Notes under the pieces: generated by a model
The model's input: the letters and a program-made list of their open reading frames with translations, nothing else
Databases searched by the model: none
Told to the model about the DNA's origin: nothing
Assembly (NCBI GenBank): GCA_003049485.1
Contig: PYST01000586.1
Coordinates: forward strand, 1 to 14,582
Reading direction: 5' to 3'
Source: Ophioceras dolichostomum
Lineage: Eukaryota; Ascomycota; Sordariomycetes; Magnaporthales; Ophioceraceae
Length of the DNA: 14,582 bases
Position numbers and translations under genes: made by a program
Shown here: one piece after another, positions 14,238-14,582 of the stretch
Numbering within the stretch: the first letter of the stretch is position 1
Layout of the letters: each line of letters opens with the position of its first letter

Positions 14238-14553
14238 TCAGCTCCCTGCACCTCCCACAGCGCCATTCGAAGCGCTCGCCTCTCCTTCGGGCACCGCATA
14301 CAGCGGCCTCATGTTGCCGAACCGATCGCACGGGGCGAATTTCCACGCCCCGGAGTGCATCCACCAGGTCACGTTCTTAATGATGAACTTGACCGGACCC
14401 GGCGCGGGCGGCCAGGCCTTCCAGATGCCCCCTTCGAAGTTGACGTCGATGTTGGATATGACGAACGGCAGGCCTTTGCTGAGTTCGAGCCCTTTCTGTA
14501 TGTGTGGTGGCCGGGCCGTCAGCCATCTTTCGCGTTGTGATGAACAGAGCCAA
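14238..14553 (-). CDS. Terminal exon of an unrecognised protein, runs off right edge
   Basis: The minus strand has a good 3' splice site: a C/T-rich stretch, then CTCTACAG|TTGG at 14554/14553. About 104 open codons follow to TGA 14240-14238, in phase 2. The C-terminal part reads very naturally: GLELSKGLPFVISNIDVNFE, GGIWKAWPPAPGPVKFIIKN, VTWWMHSGAWKFAPCDRFGN, MRPLYAVPEGEA, then a Gly/Ala/Ser-rich end. Five tryptophans and balanced hydrophobics argue against a chance frame, and there is no internal stop. The pattern of beta-like strands with Trp-Trp and Gly-Asn turns suggests a compact globular C-terminal domain. I do not recognise the family. The upstream exons lie beyond 14582. The plus-strand frame over the same bases (14203-14559) is taken as its shadow. 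Confidence 0.55.
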
Positions 14554-14582
14554 CTGTAGAGAACAAAGGGGAGGAGAAAGGG

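Noticed and set aside
14203..14559. A 118-codon plus-strand ORF at the right edge
   Set aside because: It lies antisense to the better supported minus-strand terminal exon, which has a proper acceptor site and a natural Trp-rich C terminus.
1..14582. CRISPR array, tRNA or rRNA genes, telomere repeats
   Set aside because: No regularly spaced direct repeats with unique spacers, no B-box-containing cloverleaf and no TTAGGG-type runs were seen; the short repeats present are palindromic and dispersed.

Overview
This window looks like accessory or repeat-rich DNA from a filamentous fungus, probably an ascomycete. The reasons are a GT-AG intron with a CTAAT-type branch site, pyrimidine-rich leaders, fungal start-codon contexts, a threonine/valine-repeat secreted protein, and repeat copies inactivated mainly by C:G to T:A changes, as expected of repeat-induced point mutation (RIP). 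No bacterial operon, tRNA, rRNA or CRISPR feature is visible. The species cannot be named from the sequence.

Layout. (1) 1-4.6 kb is a mosaic of decayed protein-coding relics on alternating strands, cut by short palindromic elements. It holds relics of at least one unrecognised, hydrophilic, coiled-coil-rich family (minus at 1.25-1.41 and 2.75-3.19 kb). It also holds a charged helical relic (plus, 0.7-1.08 kb), a separate unrecognised relic (plus, 1.47-1.99 kb) and a minus-strand gene at 3.68-4.61 kb. That gene starts with a SUMO-interaction-like motif, carries a recognisable intron and is broken. (2) 4.6-5.65 kb has a purine-rich imperfect repeat, a third palindromic element and a small coding scrap. 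(3) 5654-7405 (minus) is the one clearly intact gene. It encodes a 583-residue secreted protein with two different arrays of short beta-prone repeats, a Ser/Thr-rich stretch and a basic tail. (4) 7.4-12.17 kb has no gene I can support; it holds purine/pyrimidine tracts and a small TTGGCAA inverted repeat. (5) 12.17-13.95 kb returns to relics and palindromic elements. It includes a copy, in opposite orientation, of the family seen at 2.75-3.19 kb, with Trp codons turned into stops. (6) 14238-14553 (minus) is probably the last exon of a real gene that runs off the right edge.

The parts do not form a pathway. The best description is one intact surface or secreted repeat protein gene on an island of non-repeat DNA, bracketed by RIP-decayed repeats that share sequence in opposite orientations. 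The most interesting items are the repeat protein, the four-copy palindromic element family, and the undescribed coiled-coil/acidic protein family whose relics lie on both sides.
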